DNA of 64,000 bases, taken from the NCBI RefSeq assembly GCF_000372725.1, contig NW_005197803.1, positions 319,488 through 383,487 on the forward strand. The letters are read 5' to 3'. The stretch is from Emiliania huxleyi CCMP1516. Taxonomy: Eukaryota > Haptophyta > Isochrysidales > Noelaerhabdaceae. Below, in pieces: positions 30,756-44,991 of the stretch (position 1 is the first letter of the stretch; each line of letters begins with the position of its first letter). A program made the translations under genes and the position numbers. A model generated the notes under the pieces. It was not told where the DNA came from and searched no databases. It saw nothing but the letters and a program-made list of their open reading frames with translations.

Positions 30756-31344
30756 AGCGGCGAGGGCCGGGGCTGTCCTTTGCGGTGGAGTGTGCTCGCG
30801 AGCTCACCTCAAAGGCACCGGGCCCGAGGAGGGCGAGGGTGTCCGGGAGAGACACATACTTGAGGGAGCGGCAGGCGTAAAAGGCGGCGCTGTTGACGGC
30901 GATGAGGCCGTGCGCAAAGGTGACGGAGATGAGCGACTTGCAGGTGAAGTAGGCCCTGCTGCCGACGAGAACTCGACGCTGCTCGGGCAAGTGACGGTGA
31001 GGAGCGAGTTGCGATCCATGAAGGCGCCGGCGGGGATCGACGGCATGCCCATCGGGAGGACGGCGCGGCCCGAGGTGATGGGGATGTAGTGGACGGCCCC
31101 CTCGGGCGCGGACCTGTCGCTCGGAATCGGGAGCACCCATGAGCCTTGGTCGACGTTGCGGATGTCGCGCCGAAGCTGGTGAACATGGGGAGGAATGGAG
31201 CGCCTCGGGCCGGGAGGCACGGCATGCGCGTAATCCGGCGGCGGCGGCATCACGAATGGCGGCGCCGGCGCGGGCGCGTGCGGCGGCGCCGCTGCCGCCA
31301 CCACGAGCGGCGCCGCGCTCGGACCGGCGCCGTTTTGCCTCCAT
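30756..31344 (-). pseudogene. BspA-type leucine-rich-repeat gene fragment with frameshift
   Basis: Minus-strand reading gives IPAGAFMDRNSLLTVTCPSS in one frame and SRAYFTCKSLISVTFAHGLI, AVNSAAFYACRSLKYVSLP in another. These are LRR_5 units (xxAFxxCxSLxxVxLP). The frames change near 30975 after CPSSVEF, where the base count does not allow continuity. The coding stretch ends at FE|GTGAGC next to a dispersed repeat with no further LRR exon visible. The N-terminal Pro-rich frame has no clear start. Probably a broken gene; a sequencing error plus distant exons is the alternative. Confidence 0.55.
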
Positions 31345-31772
31345 GCCAAACGACCAACCCTCCGCGCGTGCTGAGCAAAATGTTCTTCACGGCGGCTTCA
31401 CAGTGAGGTGTTCACAGATTTCGCACAAGCCACGCCCGAAATGCACAGCAACACGAGGTCCCAGGGAAGGCGAGCAAAAGCCCTATCGCGCGCGCTAGAC
31501 GCCGGTCAGGCGCGCAGCCGGAGAGAGGCGGAGAGAGAGGGAGTTCACAGATAGGTTGATACTCTCGAGTAAGAACAACAACAAGAAGCTCACATCGCAG
31601 ACAGTGAGGGTGTGAGATTCACACACAGGGGCGCGCCTGGCACGAACACAGGAAAAGAAACGAAACGGTCGCACAACCCTCGGAGGGAACCGACCGAACC
31701 TGACGCCGGGGGGCACTCCCTTCTCTCCTGTCTGAGTCCACGTGTCGCCACTATAGCCCACACGACTCATGC
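31345..31772. other. Intergenic region
   Basis: No gene or repeat recognised between the LRR fragment and the 3' end of the ADP-ribosyltransferase gene. Confidence 0.5.
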
Positions 31773-34222
31773 TTAAATCCGCGGCCGCACGTCGACCACC
31801 TCATACGTGAGCCCCTCGACCACCACCGTCTCGACGTCGCCCGTCGGCTGCAGGTACGTCAGGGGCGGGAACAGGAACTCCGCCTCCATGGGGAAGGCCG
31901 AGAGGAAAGAGATGGACGGGCCGCGTTCGATGAAGGACTCGGTGACTAGCCGTAGCAGCACCGACTTGGCGCTCGCCGAGTACTTCATCGCGACGTCGAG
32001 GTCACACGTCGTGCTCATGGGAGCAAGCTCTGTGCCACCTTGCGCCATGAAGCTGGCCGGCGCCGTGACGTCCTTCATGCCACGGTACAAGTCAACGCGC
32101 CGCATCGCTGACTCGCCCGCGTTCTGCTCCGCCTCGACCGCCCGCAGCTTGCCAAGCGCGTCGCGGAGCAGCGCGACCGTCGCCGGAAGCGGGTGCGCCT
32201 CGCCGCGAGCGAAGCGCTCCCTGTCGCGCAGCGGGTTGTTAATGCTCTTGAAGGCCTGCGTCGTGTAGAGGCGGAGAGCGACGACATGCGCCTCCGTCAG
32301 GTTGGCCAGCTGCGCGCTCGGGTGAGATACAAAGTCCTCCAGCCGCATCCCGCGCACCACGCCGCTGCTGTCGGCCACGGTTCGGCACTCCAGCACCCGG
32401 CCACGTTCGTCGCAGTCGCGCTTGAGCCCGCCCTGATACGCTCGCTCGCTCGAGCCCGCCTCGGCGTGCAGGACGTACTCGAGGCACTCCCTGTCGTCGT
32501 CGGTGCCGGCGGTGTTCACCTCCCGCACGATGGCGGCGGTGCCCTCGAGCAGCCCGTGCAACACAGCCTCCCTGGGAACGCACATGTAGTGCTCGACCCC
32601 CAGCGCAGCCTGTGCTGGGCGCCCAAACACGAGCTCTGAAGGAGGGTTGGCGAAGCGGTTCTCCTCGACGTGAGCCTCGGTGGCGGTGTGGAGCACGCGG
32701 AGGGCGTCGAGGCCGCCGACCAGCGAGGCGACAGCCTCCACCATCAGGCTGTGCATCTCGCTCTGCTCTTGCAGCGACTCGACTGTGCTGTGCTCGTCGT
32801 CCGTACCAAGATCCTGCAGCTCTACGTGAAGGGCCTCTTGGCCATCGCGCTGCAAGCTGTCGCGCGTGCCCGGTGCTCCCGTGTCGAGTGCTTCGTGGCT
32901 TGTTGGCTGAACCCGGGCCACCCGCATGTCGCGTGGTTGCACTGGCTTCCTGCAATATGGGGAAAGGAAGAACGCGCCGACGAGGAGGCCGATGGCGGTG
33001 ATCGGTATCACGACGATCGTTATCACGACGATGTTGTCTGCTTTGTCGATGGGCTGAAGCGACGGCGATGGCGGCAGCGGCGGCGCCGGCGGCGGTGTAC
33101 TCCAGTAAATGGGGGGCTCGTCGAATGTGACAGACCTGCCGGACCCTAGCTCAGCGCCGAGGGTCACGAGAAACTCAATCTGATCGTTGTTGGTCGCGGT
33201 GGCAGCGGTCTTGATCTCCGCGGCAGTCTGCGTCGCCGCCGGCACGATGGTCACTCTCACCTTGTTGTCGCCGAGATCCTCGAGGGCGATCTGCTCCCAC
33301 GTAACGGTGACTGGGGAAGCAAGGGTAGCGAAGGAGTTGATCACAGCAGTCATGATCTCATCGAGGTCGATGGTATCCAGAGAGCGCAGGCGGCGTGTGG
33401 TTGGGGCCGCGATCGAGAGGGTGAAGGAGACGGCGATCGTGTCCGGCGGCAGAGGCGTGCAATTGGAATCCGTCGTGCTGTCCGGCGACTCCACGAGGTA
33501 CTCGCCCGCCGGGCAATCCGTCGTCTTCGGCGTGCACGATGTGATGGCGTTCACGCCCTCCTTGAACTCCGCAGCGGCGCACGCCGTGCACGTGGCGTCC
33601 GACGTCTTGTCTGTCGATGCCGTAAAGTACTCGCCCGCAGGGCAATCCGTCTTTTTCGGCGTGCACGCATCGGCGCCGATGCCGGGCTTGAAGAAGCCGT
33701 CCCCGCAAGGCGTGCAAGCGATTTCGAGTGACGGCTCCGGTGACGGCTGGCGGGTGGCAGCAGCTTCGTAGCCAGCACCGCAACTTGGCTGTCGACCTGG
33801 CGGCGGCGGCGGCGGCTCTGGCGCTAAGCCCGGAGGGTACGGCGGCGGCGGCAACGGCAGGGTACTCCAGGAACCTGCCGGGAGGGTCGCAGGCGGCGGG
33901 CTGGGCGGATGCGACGGCGGAGGCGGCGGCGGCAGCAACGGCAGAGGCGACCGCGGCGGCGGCGGCAGTGACGCCGGAGGGTAAGGTCGCGGCGAGGATG
34001 ACGGTGGAGGACACACGGCTATTTCTGAGCACCTCGAAAGGCAGCGCTCGAAGCATCTCACGCCCTCACAGTCCACGTCTGCGTCTGCTCTCCGAATCAT
34101 CCCGACGGCGACAGCTGTCGGGCAGAGCTCCTCAGAGCGAGTGTAGAAGAGAGTGGTGGAAGGAGTCTCAGAGCGAAGCTGCCATTGGCCGTCAAAGTAG
34201 GCGACTGGCCAAATACCTAAAA
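31773..34222 (-). CDS. Receptor-like membrane protein with cytosolic arginine ADP-ribosyltransferase domain; 5' end unresolved
   Basis: Over 800 residues in one exon, stop TAA 31773-31775. In order: a Cys-containing N-terminal region, a Pro-rich stalk (PPPPPPSHPPSPPP), and a Cys-rich module of TNF-receptor/ephrin-receptor type (CTPCGDGFFKPGIGADACTP, CPAGEYFTASTDKTSDATCT and a second copy). A SEA-like region follows (VRVTIVPAATQTAAEIKTAA), then one transmembrane helix (IVVITIVVIPITAIGLLVGA). The inner half has the ART signature R-S-E: VDLYRGMKDV (about 32080-32107), APMSTTCDLDVAMKY and EAEFLFPPLTYL (about 31860-31890), with TTQAFKSINNPLRD upstream. It would transfer ADP-ribose from NAD to arginine on proteins. 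The frame stays open past 34223 but there it encodes a dispersed repeat and then runs antisense to the next gene, and no signal peptide is seen, so a 5' exon is missing. Confidence 0.8.
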
Positions 34223-34280
34223 CTGGAGCACTTGGAGTGCAGTCGGTAACCTCACATCCAGGGCCGGTGAGCTGAGAAGC
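34223..34280 (+). repeat. Dispersed repeat GGAGCACTTGGAGTGC, copy at a gene start
   Basis: Matches 42501-42559 almost exactly, with longer copies at 61614-61720 and 21195-21301 (inverted). Here it lies between two divergent genes. Confidence 0.8.
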
Positions 34281-34410
34281 TGGCTCAAAAGATTTTTTTC
34301 CGCTGGCGCGCTCGCGTCGACCACGACCTCTTCGCGCGTCACGGCTTTGCCGGCCCGTTTCCACCGCTGCTTGCCTCCGTTCCGCGCAATTGCCGCGAGC
34401 CCGTTCCACG
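34281..34410. promoter_or_regulatory. Probable shared promoter of divergent genes
   Basis: About 130 bases separate the repeat at 34223-34280 from the ATG of the plus-strand ankyrin-RING gene. The ADP-ribosyltransferase gene reads away on the minus strand. It contains an AAAAGATTTTTTTCC AT-rich island. No TATA box was recognised. Confidence 0.35.
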
Positions 34411-37400
34411 ATGGCCTCCCCGCCTTCTGACGATCTCATGGCCGCCATCGCGTGCTGCGATCTCGACCGGCTGCACTCGCTTCTCTCGGACGACACCTTC
34501 GATCTGGAGGCGCCGTGGAGCGCGCCGCCCGGCGGCGTCCGCTACCGTGGTCCGCCGATGCTCTTAGTTGGTGCAGAGCACTTGCGGGTGGAGGGCGTGC
34601 TGAACCCTGGAGAACCGTGGACGCCGCTGCTCCTCGCGTGTGACAAGGGGCACGCGTCGGTGGTGGAGGTGCTTCTGAGGCACGGCGTCGCGGCGACGTC
34701 ACGGGATGTGCTTGGCGTGGGCGGGCAGGGCGGCACGCTGCCGATGCTGTTCTACGCGCTCAACTCTTCTGACAACGGCCAATTCACGGACTGCGCCCTC
34801 GCGCTGCTGCGTGCGGGTGCCCAGCCCCTCCTCAACTACCAGATCGGGAGCGGTGCGACGGCGCTGCAATTTGCATGCCAGTACAACCGCTCCGCCGCCG
34901 TCCGCTTTCTCATCATGAACGGTGCGCGCCTGCGAGGACACGTCAGTGACACGTCCATGCCACGTGCACGACGCCTCTCTGCCAGCCCTCCAGGCGCCGA
35001 CCTCAATCTGGCGAGGACGAGCGGCGCGACGCCGCTGTACGCCGCCGCGCAGAACGGGTACATCGATTGCTGTCGCCTGCTGATCGGCGCCCGCGCGGCG
35101 GTGCGAACGGCTGCCCTCGCACCCGCACGAGCGTGAGGGATTCGTTCATCTTCCCTCCTCTTGCAGGTGGACCGCCCGCGGACTGCCTCCGGCGCGACGC
35201 CGCTGTTCATCGCAGCGGCCGAGGGCCACGTGCACTGCGTCGAGCTGCTGCTCGCGGCCCGCGCGTCGGTGCACCACGTGGCGGGCGACGGCCACACGCC
35301 AACCACGCTGGCGCGGGTCATGCGCGCAGAACGTCCGGAGCTCGGCCATGTCTTCGGCAAGGTGATCGCGCTGCTACGCGCAGAGGACTCGTTCGGCGCG
35401 GCAGATCACGACGGCGGAAGCTTGCCGCCGGGCCTGTGCGCCACGGTGGTGGGTCTGCAGGCGGCTTCGGAGCTCAACGGGCGAGTCGCCCGGGTCCTCA
35501 GCTTCGACGAGGGCCGGGGGCGGTATGGCGTGCAGGTCGGCACGCCCACCGGCGTGCGCAGGCTCTCGATCCGGCCTGCCAACTTGCGCACCGAACCACC
35601 CGAGCTGCCCGGAGGCGGCGCCGGGAACCAGCTGCCGCAGCCGCCCATCCGAGCCGCCGAGCTGGCGCTGGTTCTCAGGAGTGGGCAGTCGCGCTGGTTC
35701 GGGGAGCTGGTGCGGCAGACGAGTCGCACCGAGCTGGCGCAGCTCGTCACGCTGCCGGGCGTCTCTGGGGAGGTCCCGCTGCTGCACAGCACTTTGATGG
35801 TGCATGTGGCTGGCAACCGCCATGCGAGCGAGGAGTGCGCCCGCGCGCTTGTCGAGGCGGGCGCCGACGTCAACGTCCGGTGCCAGATCGGGGCCAACGG
35901 CCCCGTCGTGACACCGTTGCGGCTTGCGTGCGAGAGCGGCAATGTCGGCGCCTGCCGGCTGCTTCTCGATGCAAAGGCGTGGGGGCGCCGGAAGGCGTGG
36001 CGTAGGGCAGAGGAGGGGCACAGGCCCACTGCCGGCCCCTCCCATCTTCCAGGCGGATGTGTCGCCAGAGGACCTCGTGCAGATCGCCGGCAAGGACGCG
36101 GAGGGGGTACGGTCGTGCATGCGGCTGCTGCTCGAGCACGGCGCGCCCATCGATGCCACCGACGCCTTCGAGTACACGGCCCTCCTCGCCGCGGCCGAGT
36201 GGGGGCGCACCGAGTCTGTGAAGCTGCTGCTCGAGCTTCGAGCCAGCCCGCACAGCACTTGCCCCGCGGAGGGGGAAGGGTACGATTGCCTCATCGCCGC
36301 GGTCCAGAACGCGATGCCAGACGTCGTGCGCGTGCTGCTCGACGCAGGCTCGTCTAACTCCTCCCCTTTCACCGCTGCCCTATCTACCGCCCCGTCTCTA
36401 CCTCCACCGCCATTGCCGCCGCACCATGTCCGCCCTCTCTGCTGTGGGGCCACCTTTTCACCGCCGCCGCCCGCGAGTCAGGCGTCGACCCTTCCGGCAG
36501 CGAGTGGACTTGCGCGGCGAAAGGCATCCACGAGACTGGCCCCCTCGCCCTCGCGGAGCTGCACCTGCGGCAGCGCCGGCATGACGACGCCAGGCTGGCC
36601 AGGTACGCACGCATCGCGGAGCTGCTCCAGCCCAGCCCACTGGACAAGCTCATGGAGAAGGGCCTCGCCGCGGGGGTGCTCACCCAGGCGGAGGTGGACG
36701 AGGGAACGGACGCGCTCGCGAGGGGGGACACGACCGAGGATGACCTGCTCAGCTACTGGGAGTGGCGGGTCGAGGAGGAGCAGTTCCGGCAGTCGATGCG
36801 CGCGGCGCGCGGCAGGCAGCTCTATGAGGGCTTTGCGGAGGCGGTGCTGCGCGGCGAGCCGGCGGCCGTGGCGGAGGCGTTGAGGAAGGAGGCGGAGGCC
36901 GAGGCGGGGGGCCTGCTGCCCCTTGGGTCGCCGCCGGTGTACGGCGGTCGGGCGCGGCTGGTCGGGCTCCAAAAGGAGCCGGCGCTAAATGGCCAGATCG
37001 GGGTTATCGTCTCGTTCAACGACAACGGCGGCCGCCGCTTCTGCGTGGAGCTCCCCGCGGGCGGCGGCGGCGGCGCACGCGCCCTCCGCGTGAGCCCGCA
37101 CAACCTCGAGCCTGTGGACAGCGCGGTGAGCGAGTACCCCTCGCGGGTCGGCGCGCCACACGCGTCCGTCCTCGGCGCGCTGCGCGCCGACCTCGCGCGC
37201 GACGGCCCACTGGCCCGCGAGCTGCTCGATTGGACGCCGTTGTCGGAGGACCCGGCCATCGACCAGGGCGACCTCTACCAGCAGCTGATGAATACGGTGA
37301 TGGCCGACGCGCTGCAGCGCGACGGCGGCCCGAGGCGCGCCTTCTATGTGCAGCGCACAGGACGCAACGAGGCTTTCTTCCTCACGCACCGCGAGCTGCA

Positions 37401-37944
37401 ATACGGCGACGCAGAGGTGTTCACCGAGGGAGGAGGGTACTCGACGGCGCCGTGGCTTGTCTTCAACGCGGTCGGAGGCTCGTGCATCGCGCCGCCCGTG
37501 TGGAAGCACGGCTGCGAGCCGGGCTACATGGCGCGGCTGCTGCGCTCGTCGCTCGACCCCAACGTCGAGTGCACGGTGTGCCTCGAGGCGATCGAGTTCA
37601 AGCGCAACCCCTCCCAGCTCCCGTGCATGCACATCATGTGCACGACCTGCCTGAAGAAGCTGTACGGCGGCCAGTCGCGCAGCGCGGGGCTCACGTGCCC
37701 CTCCTGCAAGGACCACTTCCCGAATTACGCCCTCCTGCAGCGCCACAGCAGCCCAGGCGGCGTGGTGCTTGCCGAGAACACTGCCGGCCCCTTCACGGAC
37801 CGAAGGCCAGACCCGGTGGATGAGGCGTTGGAGCGGGCCAACCGGGGGGTGCTGTTGGCCCCGTTACCCGCCGGGGACTCCATACCGATCGATGCAAACC
37901 TGCTGGCGGTCCAGATGGCAGGGCGGGAGAGGTGGGGGCAGTGA
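34411..37944 (+). CDS. Ankyrin-repeat / SH3-like / RING-finger protein, putative E3 ubiquitin ligase
   Basis: Exons 34411-34921, 34994-35100, 35167-35976, 36053-36347 and 36482-37944 give 1061 residues. Ankyrin repeats lie in exons 1-4 (PWTPLLLACDKGHASVVEVL, SGATPLYAAAQNGYIDCCRL, SGATPLFIAAAEGHVHCVEL, EYTALLAAAEWGRTESVKLL). Two SH3-like barrel modules (GLCATVVGLQAASELNGRVA and GGRARLVGLQKEPALNGQIG) are present. A C3HC4 RING (CTVCLEAIEF to CPSCK, about 37570-37710) is near the C-terminus. Splices join FLIMNG to ADLNLARTSG and LLLDAK to ADVSPEDL. Donors are ACG|GTGCGC, GCG|GTGCGA, AAG|GCGTGG and GCAG|GCTCGT; acceptors are AG|G throughout. Ankyrins would bind a substrate and the RING an E2. Confidence 0.85.
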
Positions 37945-38695
37945 GGAGAGGGGGCGGCCTCAGGTGTTTGAATTCTTTTAACGCGGCTGAGGGTGCTCGA
38001 GAAGTTCTTTTTAGCACTTGGAGTGCTCACCAACCTCACGGTCGAGTGCACGGAGCTAAGTGCCTCGCCGTCCTCGCGGGAGTCGCTTAGGCGGCTCCAG
38101 TGGTGTACCTGTGTTAGTGCGAGTGCGCGCCAGTCCGGTGCCCAGTGTTGTGAAGTTTTTATAAATTCTTTTTTCCTAGTGGTGAGCATGACGGACACAA
38201 GTTTTTCCTTTCAGAATGTGGCTGCTGGCTCGTCAATGATAATCACTCCGGTACTCGAGCGGCGCGGAAAGACGCCGAGGCGGCGGTATGAAAGTGATAG
38301 TCACTATCATATATACACCCGCGACCCACCGTCCCAGAACGTCGCCCCCGGTCGGGGCGCCACACCGGAAAGCAAAGCGCGCGCGGCTGAGGACGAGGGG
38401 GGCCACCTCCGGCACAATGCCTCGAATGCTGACGCCCGCGCTCGCGCCCGTCCGCGCTAACGGCGGCGAGCCCGGCGTTTCGTCGACATTCGAAGCGCTG
38501 TAGCTCGGGTCGAGCTCGCCGTTACCGCCGCAAGTACTGCTGTTGCTGCCCTTCAGTGAGAGGGCAGCGATGCCTACGGGGTGCGAGGAGAAGGCAGGTG
38601 TGGTTTCCCGCTTCTGCGGCCATGTTTTCTTTTTTCCCGTGCAGTCGCGACGCGGAGTCTCGTCGTAGTGGTGACCCGATAGTGGTGACCCGAGC
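37945..38695. other. Intergenic repeats upstream of the TPR-Aha1 gene
   Basis: Contains a copy of the CCTGTGTTAGTGC repeat (38040-38170, with the preceding GGAGTCGCTTAGGCGGCTCC block shared with 60890) and the 400-bp element at 38201-38604. Confidence 0.7.
38201..38604 (+). mobile_element. 400-bp dispersed element, copy 2, duplicating a start codon context
   Basis: Same element as 30005-30430. The text GAGCATGACGGACACAA lies on its left (38185-38201) and again at 38692-38708, where it contains the real ATG of the next gene. This looks like a 17-bp target duplication around the start codon. About 85 bases of other sequence lie between the element end and the right copy. Confidence 0.7.
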
Positions 38696-41973
<3,278 letters not shown>

Positions 41974-42683
41974 GCAGGGAAGAGGGGGGGGCGGGGGGGC
42001 AAGGGGTAGGTCGGTGGGCCGCCCTTTGCAGACCCTCCCCCGACCGGCTCTCGTGTATTCTACCTCAGCCGGCGACGCGCTTGTGCGCGGCTGCGCGCTG
42101 GGCGAGAGATCAGGTCAGCGGAACAACTGGCAGTGTGCATCACCGCGATCCACTCTGCACTCTTTTATAGGTTTTGTTGTAGGGAGCGAGATCTCAGCTT
42201 AGCGGCAGGTTTGCCATTATCCCTGGTTCACTTAGAGAAAATTTGCTTCGCCGCCGACACTGTGCGAGCCCGCAGCGTGCACTCAGCCCGTCCCAGGGTC
42301 CCTGTCGCGGCCTGTGACTGTGCCCGGGTGTGCGGCAGCCCTGACAAGCGTTACGAGCTGCTGCGACCGCCCATTCTTGCATCGGCGGCACTCCTCGGGC
42401 TAGTCGTCACCTTCCTGCCTCGCAAGGGCGTTACTGTTGGTATTATTAACAACGAAGGGTATCTCCAAAAAAGAGAAAAGAACATCTCGTGTTGCGGGGA
42501 CTTGGAGCACTTGGAGTGCAGTCGGTAACCTCACATCCAGGGCCGGTGAGCTGAGAAGCGCATCCAGCGGGGACCCTTACCCTTCATCCAGCCACCGACG
42601 CCGCTGTGGCTTCGCGCGAACCGACCTGCTCTTCACATAAACGCACAACCCCAGGCCCGAAATCGCACAGAGGCAGAGGTCAC
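41974..42683. other. Intergenic region upstream of the DGAT2-type gene
   Basis: Holds a fragment shared with the 340-bp repeat (42405-42427), an ATTATTAACAACGAAGGG motif (42442) and a dispersed repeat copy at 42501-42559 about 125 bases before the ATG. Confidence 0.65.
42501..42559 (+). repeat. Dispersed repeat GGAGCACTTGGAGTGC, copy before DGAT2-type gene
   Basis: Near-identical to 34223-34280 and to the first half of 61614-61720. Confidence 0.85.
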
Positions 42684-44300
42684 ATGGAGACCTCCCTGAA
42701 CCGCTGCCTCGAGGCCACCGGCGCGAACTTCGGACGAGCATCGGCGCGGTTCGGGCCCTGGGCAGGCGCGGAGGAGCGTGCCGAGGAGGAGGCTGCCGCG
42801 CCCGTCTACCGCAGCGCCAAGCCTCCAAGCTCCGACATGCCACGGCTGACGCGCGGCTTCAGTGTGCACGTCCCGTGGCTCGGGCGCATCTCTGGCGGGA
42901 CGAGCGCGCAGAAGCGGCTGCAGACGCTGGCTGTCTTCAGCTTCTCCCTCTACGGGTTGCTGCCACTCATCGCAATCTCGTGGTTTGTCGTGCTGCTCTG
43001 CCTCATCAATCCACTCACGTTGCCGTTCATACTCGGCTACCTCTACTTCGTATTCGTCGCGGACAAGGCGCCCACGGCGGGATCTCGCGCGCCCTTCCTG
43101 CGCCAGCTCACTACCTGGTGGCACGCCTACTGCGACTACTTTCCCATGCTGCTCGTGAAGACGGCAGAGGTGCTCTCTCCCCGGCAAACGGTCGCCCACC
43201 CTTCTGCCGCCGCCGCCGCCGCTGCGTCCTCTCTCTCCGGCAATCGTCGCAGTAGGCCCCGCTACCCTGTCGCCGCCGCTGCCGCGACGCCTGCGGCTCA
43301 AGCTCCGCTCCACTCACAGCACACCCATCGCCTCTCGCCCTCTCCCTCCCTCTCCCCGCCCACCGCCTCGCCTCGCCTCCTCCTCCTCCTCCACTCCTCC
43401 TCCTCCTCCTCCTCCTCCTCCTCCTCCTCCACACCCCCTCCTCCTCCCCCTCCTCCCCCTCCTCTGCAGCTGCCGCCCGACGGCAAGTACGTGCTCGGCT
43501 ACCACCCGCACGGCATCATCTCGGTCGGCGCGTTCGGCGCCTTTGCCACCGACGGCGCGCGGACCCTCTCCCTCGTCGCCAGCGGTGCGCAGCCCCGCGA
43601 GGGGCGCGGCTTCAGCAGCCTCTTCCCCGGCATCGAGCGGCGGCTGGTGACGCTGCCAATCAACTTTACCGTGCCGTTCGGGAGGGAGTACATCCTTTCG
43701 ATGGGGGCGTGCACGTCGGACAAGGCGACCTTCCGCTCCGTGCTCGGCCGAGGCAGCGGCTCGGCGGTCGTCGTCGTCGTCGGCGGCGCCGAGGAGTCGA
43801 CGATGGTGACGCCCGGCCAGATCGACCTCGTCCTTGAGCGGCGCAAGGGCTTCGTGCGCGAGGCGATCATGGCGGGCGCCTCGCTCGTCCCCGTGCTCGC
43901 CTTTGGCGAGAACGACCTGTACGCCGTCTTCCACACCGACGACACGCACCCGATCGCGCGGCTGCAGAGGGTGGTGCGGCGGCACTTTGGCGTCGCCCTG
44001 CCGCTCTTCCGAGGCCGGTCCATGTTCATCACCGAGTTCGGCCTCATGCCCAACCGCAAGCCCATCGCCATTGTGGTCGGCGGGCCGCTCGCGCCGCCAC
44101 CGCTCGACGACGCGCGCCGGGCTGCCTTCCGCCCAAAGTGGGGCCCCGACGACGCCCCTTCCAACGACGACGCGCGGATGGTGGACGCGATGCACACGGA
44201 GTACGTCGACGCCCTGTCCGCGCTCTACGAGGCGCACAAGGAGCAGCCGTGGAACCTCGCCGGCATCAACCGGCAGGGCACCTTCAGGGTACTCAAGTGA
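42684..44300 (+). CDS. Diacylglycerol acyltransferase type 2 family protein
   Basis: Exons 42684-43169 and 43470-44300 give 438 residues. ER membrane acyltransferase of the DGAT2/MOGAT family, making triacylglycerol (or a related ester) from acyl-CoA. The N-part has a hydrophobic hairpin (LAVFSFSLYGLLPLIAISWF then VLLCLINPLTLPFILGYLYF). The join gives LLVKTAE-LPPDGKYVLGYHPHG, with the catalytic HPHG at 43503-43514. Later come FTVPFGREYILSMGACTSDK, VLERRKGFVREAIMAGASLV, PVLAFGENDLY and IAIVVGGPL. The intron 43170-43469 (GAG|GTGCTC, GCAG|CTGCCG) is exactly 300 bases and has no stop, so an unspliced reading would insert an implausible Ser/Pro tract. The family call is firm; the exact substrate is not determined. 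Confidence 0.92.
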   Translation: METSLNRCLEATGANFGRASARFGPWAGAEERAEEEAAAPVYRSAKPPSSDMPRLTRGFSVHVPWLGRISGGTSAQKRLQTLAVFSFSLYGLLPLIAISWFVVLLCLINPLTLPFILGYLYFVFVADKAPTAGSRAPFLRQLTTWWHAYCDYFPMLLVKTAEVLSPRQTVAHPSAAAAAAASSLSGNRRSRPRYPVAAAAATPAAQAPLHSQHTHRLSPSPSLSPPTASPRLLLLLHSSSSSSSSSSSSTPPPPPPPPPPLQLPPDGKYVLGYHPHGIISVGAFGAFATDGARTLSLVASGAQPREGRGFSSLFPGIERRLVTLPINFTVPFGREYILSMGACTSDKATFRSVLGRGSGSAVVVVVGGAEESTMVTPGQIDLVLERRKGFVREAIMAGASLVPVLAFGENDLYAVFHTDDTHPIARLQRVVRRHFGVALPLFRGRSMFITEFGLMPNRKPIAIVVGGPLAPPPLDDARRAAFRPKWGPDDAPSNDDARMVDAMHTEYVDALSALYEAHKEQPWNLAGINRQGTFRVLK

Positions 44301-44605
44301 CACGAGCGTGGAGCGCGCCGCGCATTGGGTTGCAGTCACGGTCGCCCCTCCCCTCTCCCGCCCCTCGCTTTCGCCTGCAAGCCCCGGGGCGGGACTCCGG
44401 ACCAACGGCAACGTAAACGATGGTGGCTGGGAACCAGGAGAGCTAGTAAGACAGCGACCCTGAGGGTGGCATAGCGGATAGAGTTCGCACACGTTGCTGT
44501 CTAAAATGAGAGGCGGAGCAAAACGGGAGCGTCACGCCGTCAGTCTCGAGCCGAGCCTTCTGGCTAGTTCCATTTCAAGATGACCCGCTAATCTTGAAAA
44601 CGCGT

Positions 44606-44991
44606 CCAACGGAGCTCCGTGTTGCTCCCAGCGCCCTCCCCCGCGCTCCCTGCGGCCATGGCCGATGCTCCTAGTATGAGGGGTCATCTGGCTACCGCGA
44701 GCGCGACCCAACTCGCCGACATCGTCCGATGGTTGTGCCTCAAAGTCAGCCTCCGGAGGCTATCGTGGGGTCGAGCCGGCGGTAGCCGTGACATGTGGCC
44801 AACGGAGCTCTGTGTTGCTCTCAGCGCTCTCTCCCGCGCTTCCTGCGGCCATGGCCGATGGCACTAGTATGGGAGGTCATCTGGCTACCGCGAGAGCGAC
44901 CCAACTCGCCGACGTTGTCCGATGATTGTGCCTCAAAGTCAGCCTCCGGAGGCTATCGTGGGGTCGAGCCGGCGGTAGCCGTGACATGTGG
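44606..44991 (+). repeat. 193-bp tandem duplication
   Basis: Units begin CCAACGGAGCTC(C/T)GTGTTG at 44606 and 44799 and run to GCCGTGACATGTGG. Only a few differences are visible. Confidence 0.85.

Noticed and set aside
43170-43469. In-frame Ser/Pro-rich insert in the DGAT2-type protein
   Set aside because: Although open, it has GT-AG edges, a pyrimidine-rich end, and removing it restores KTAE-LPPDGKY-LGYHPHG typical of the family.
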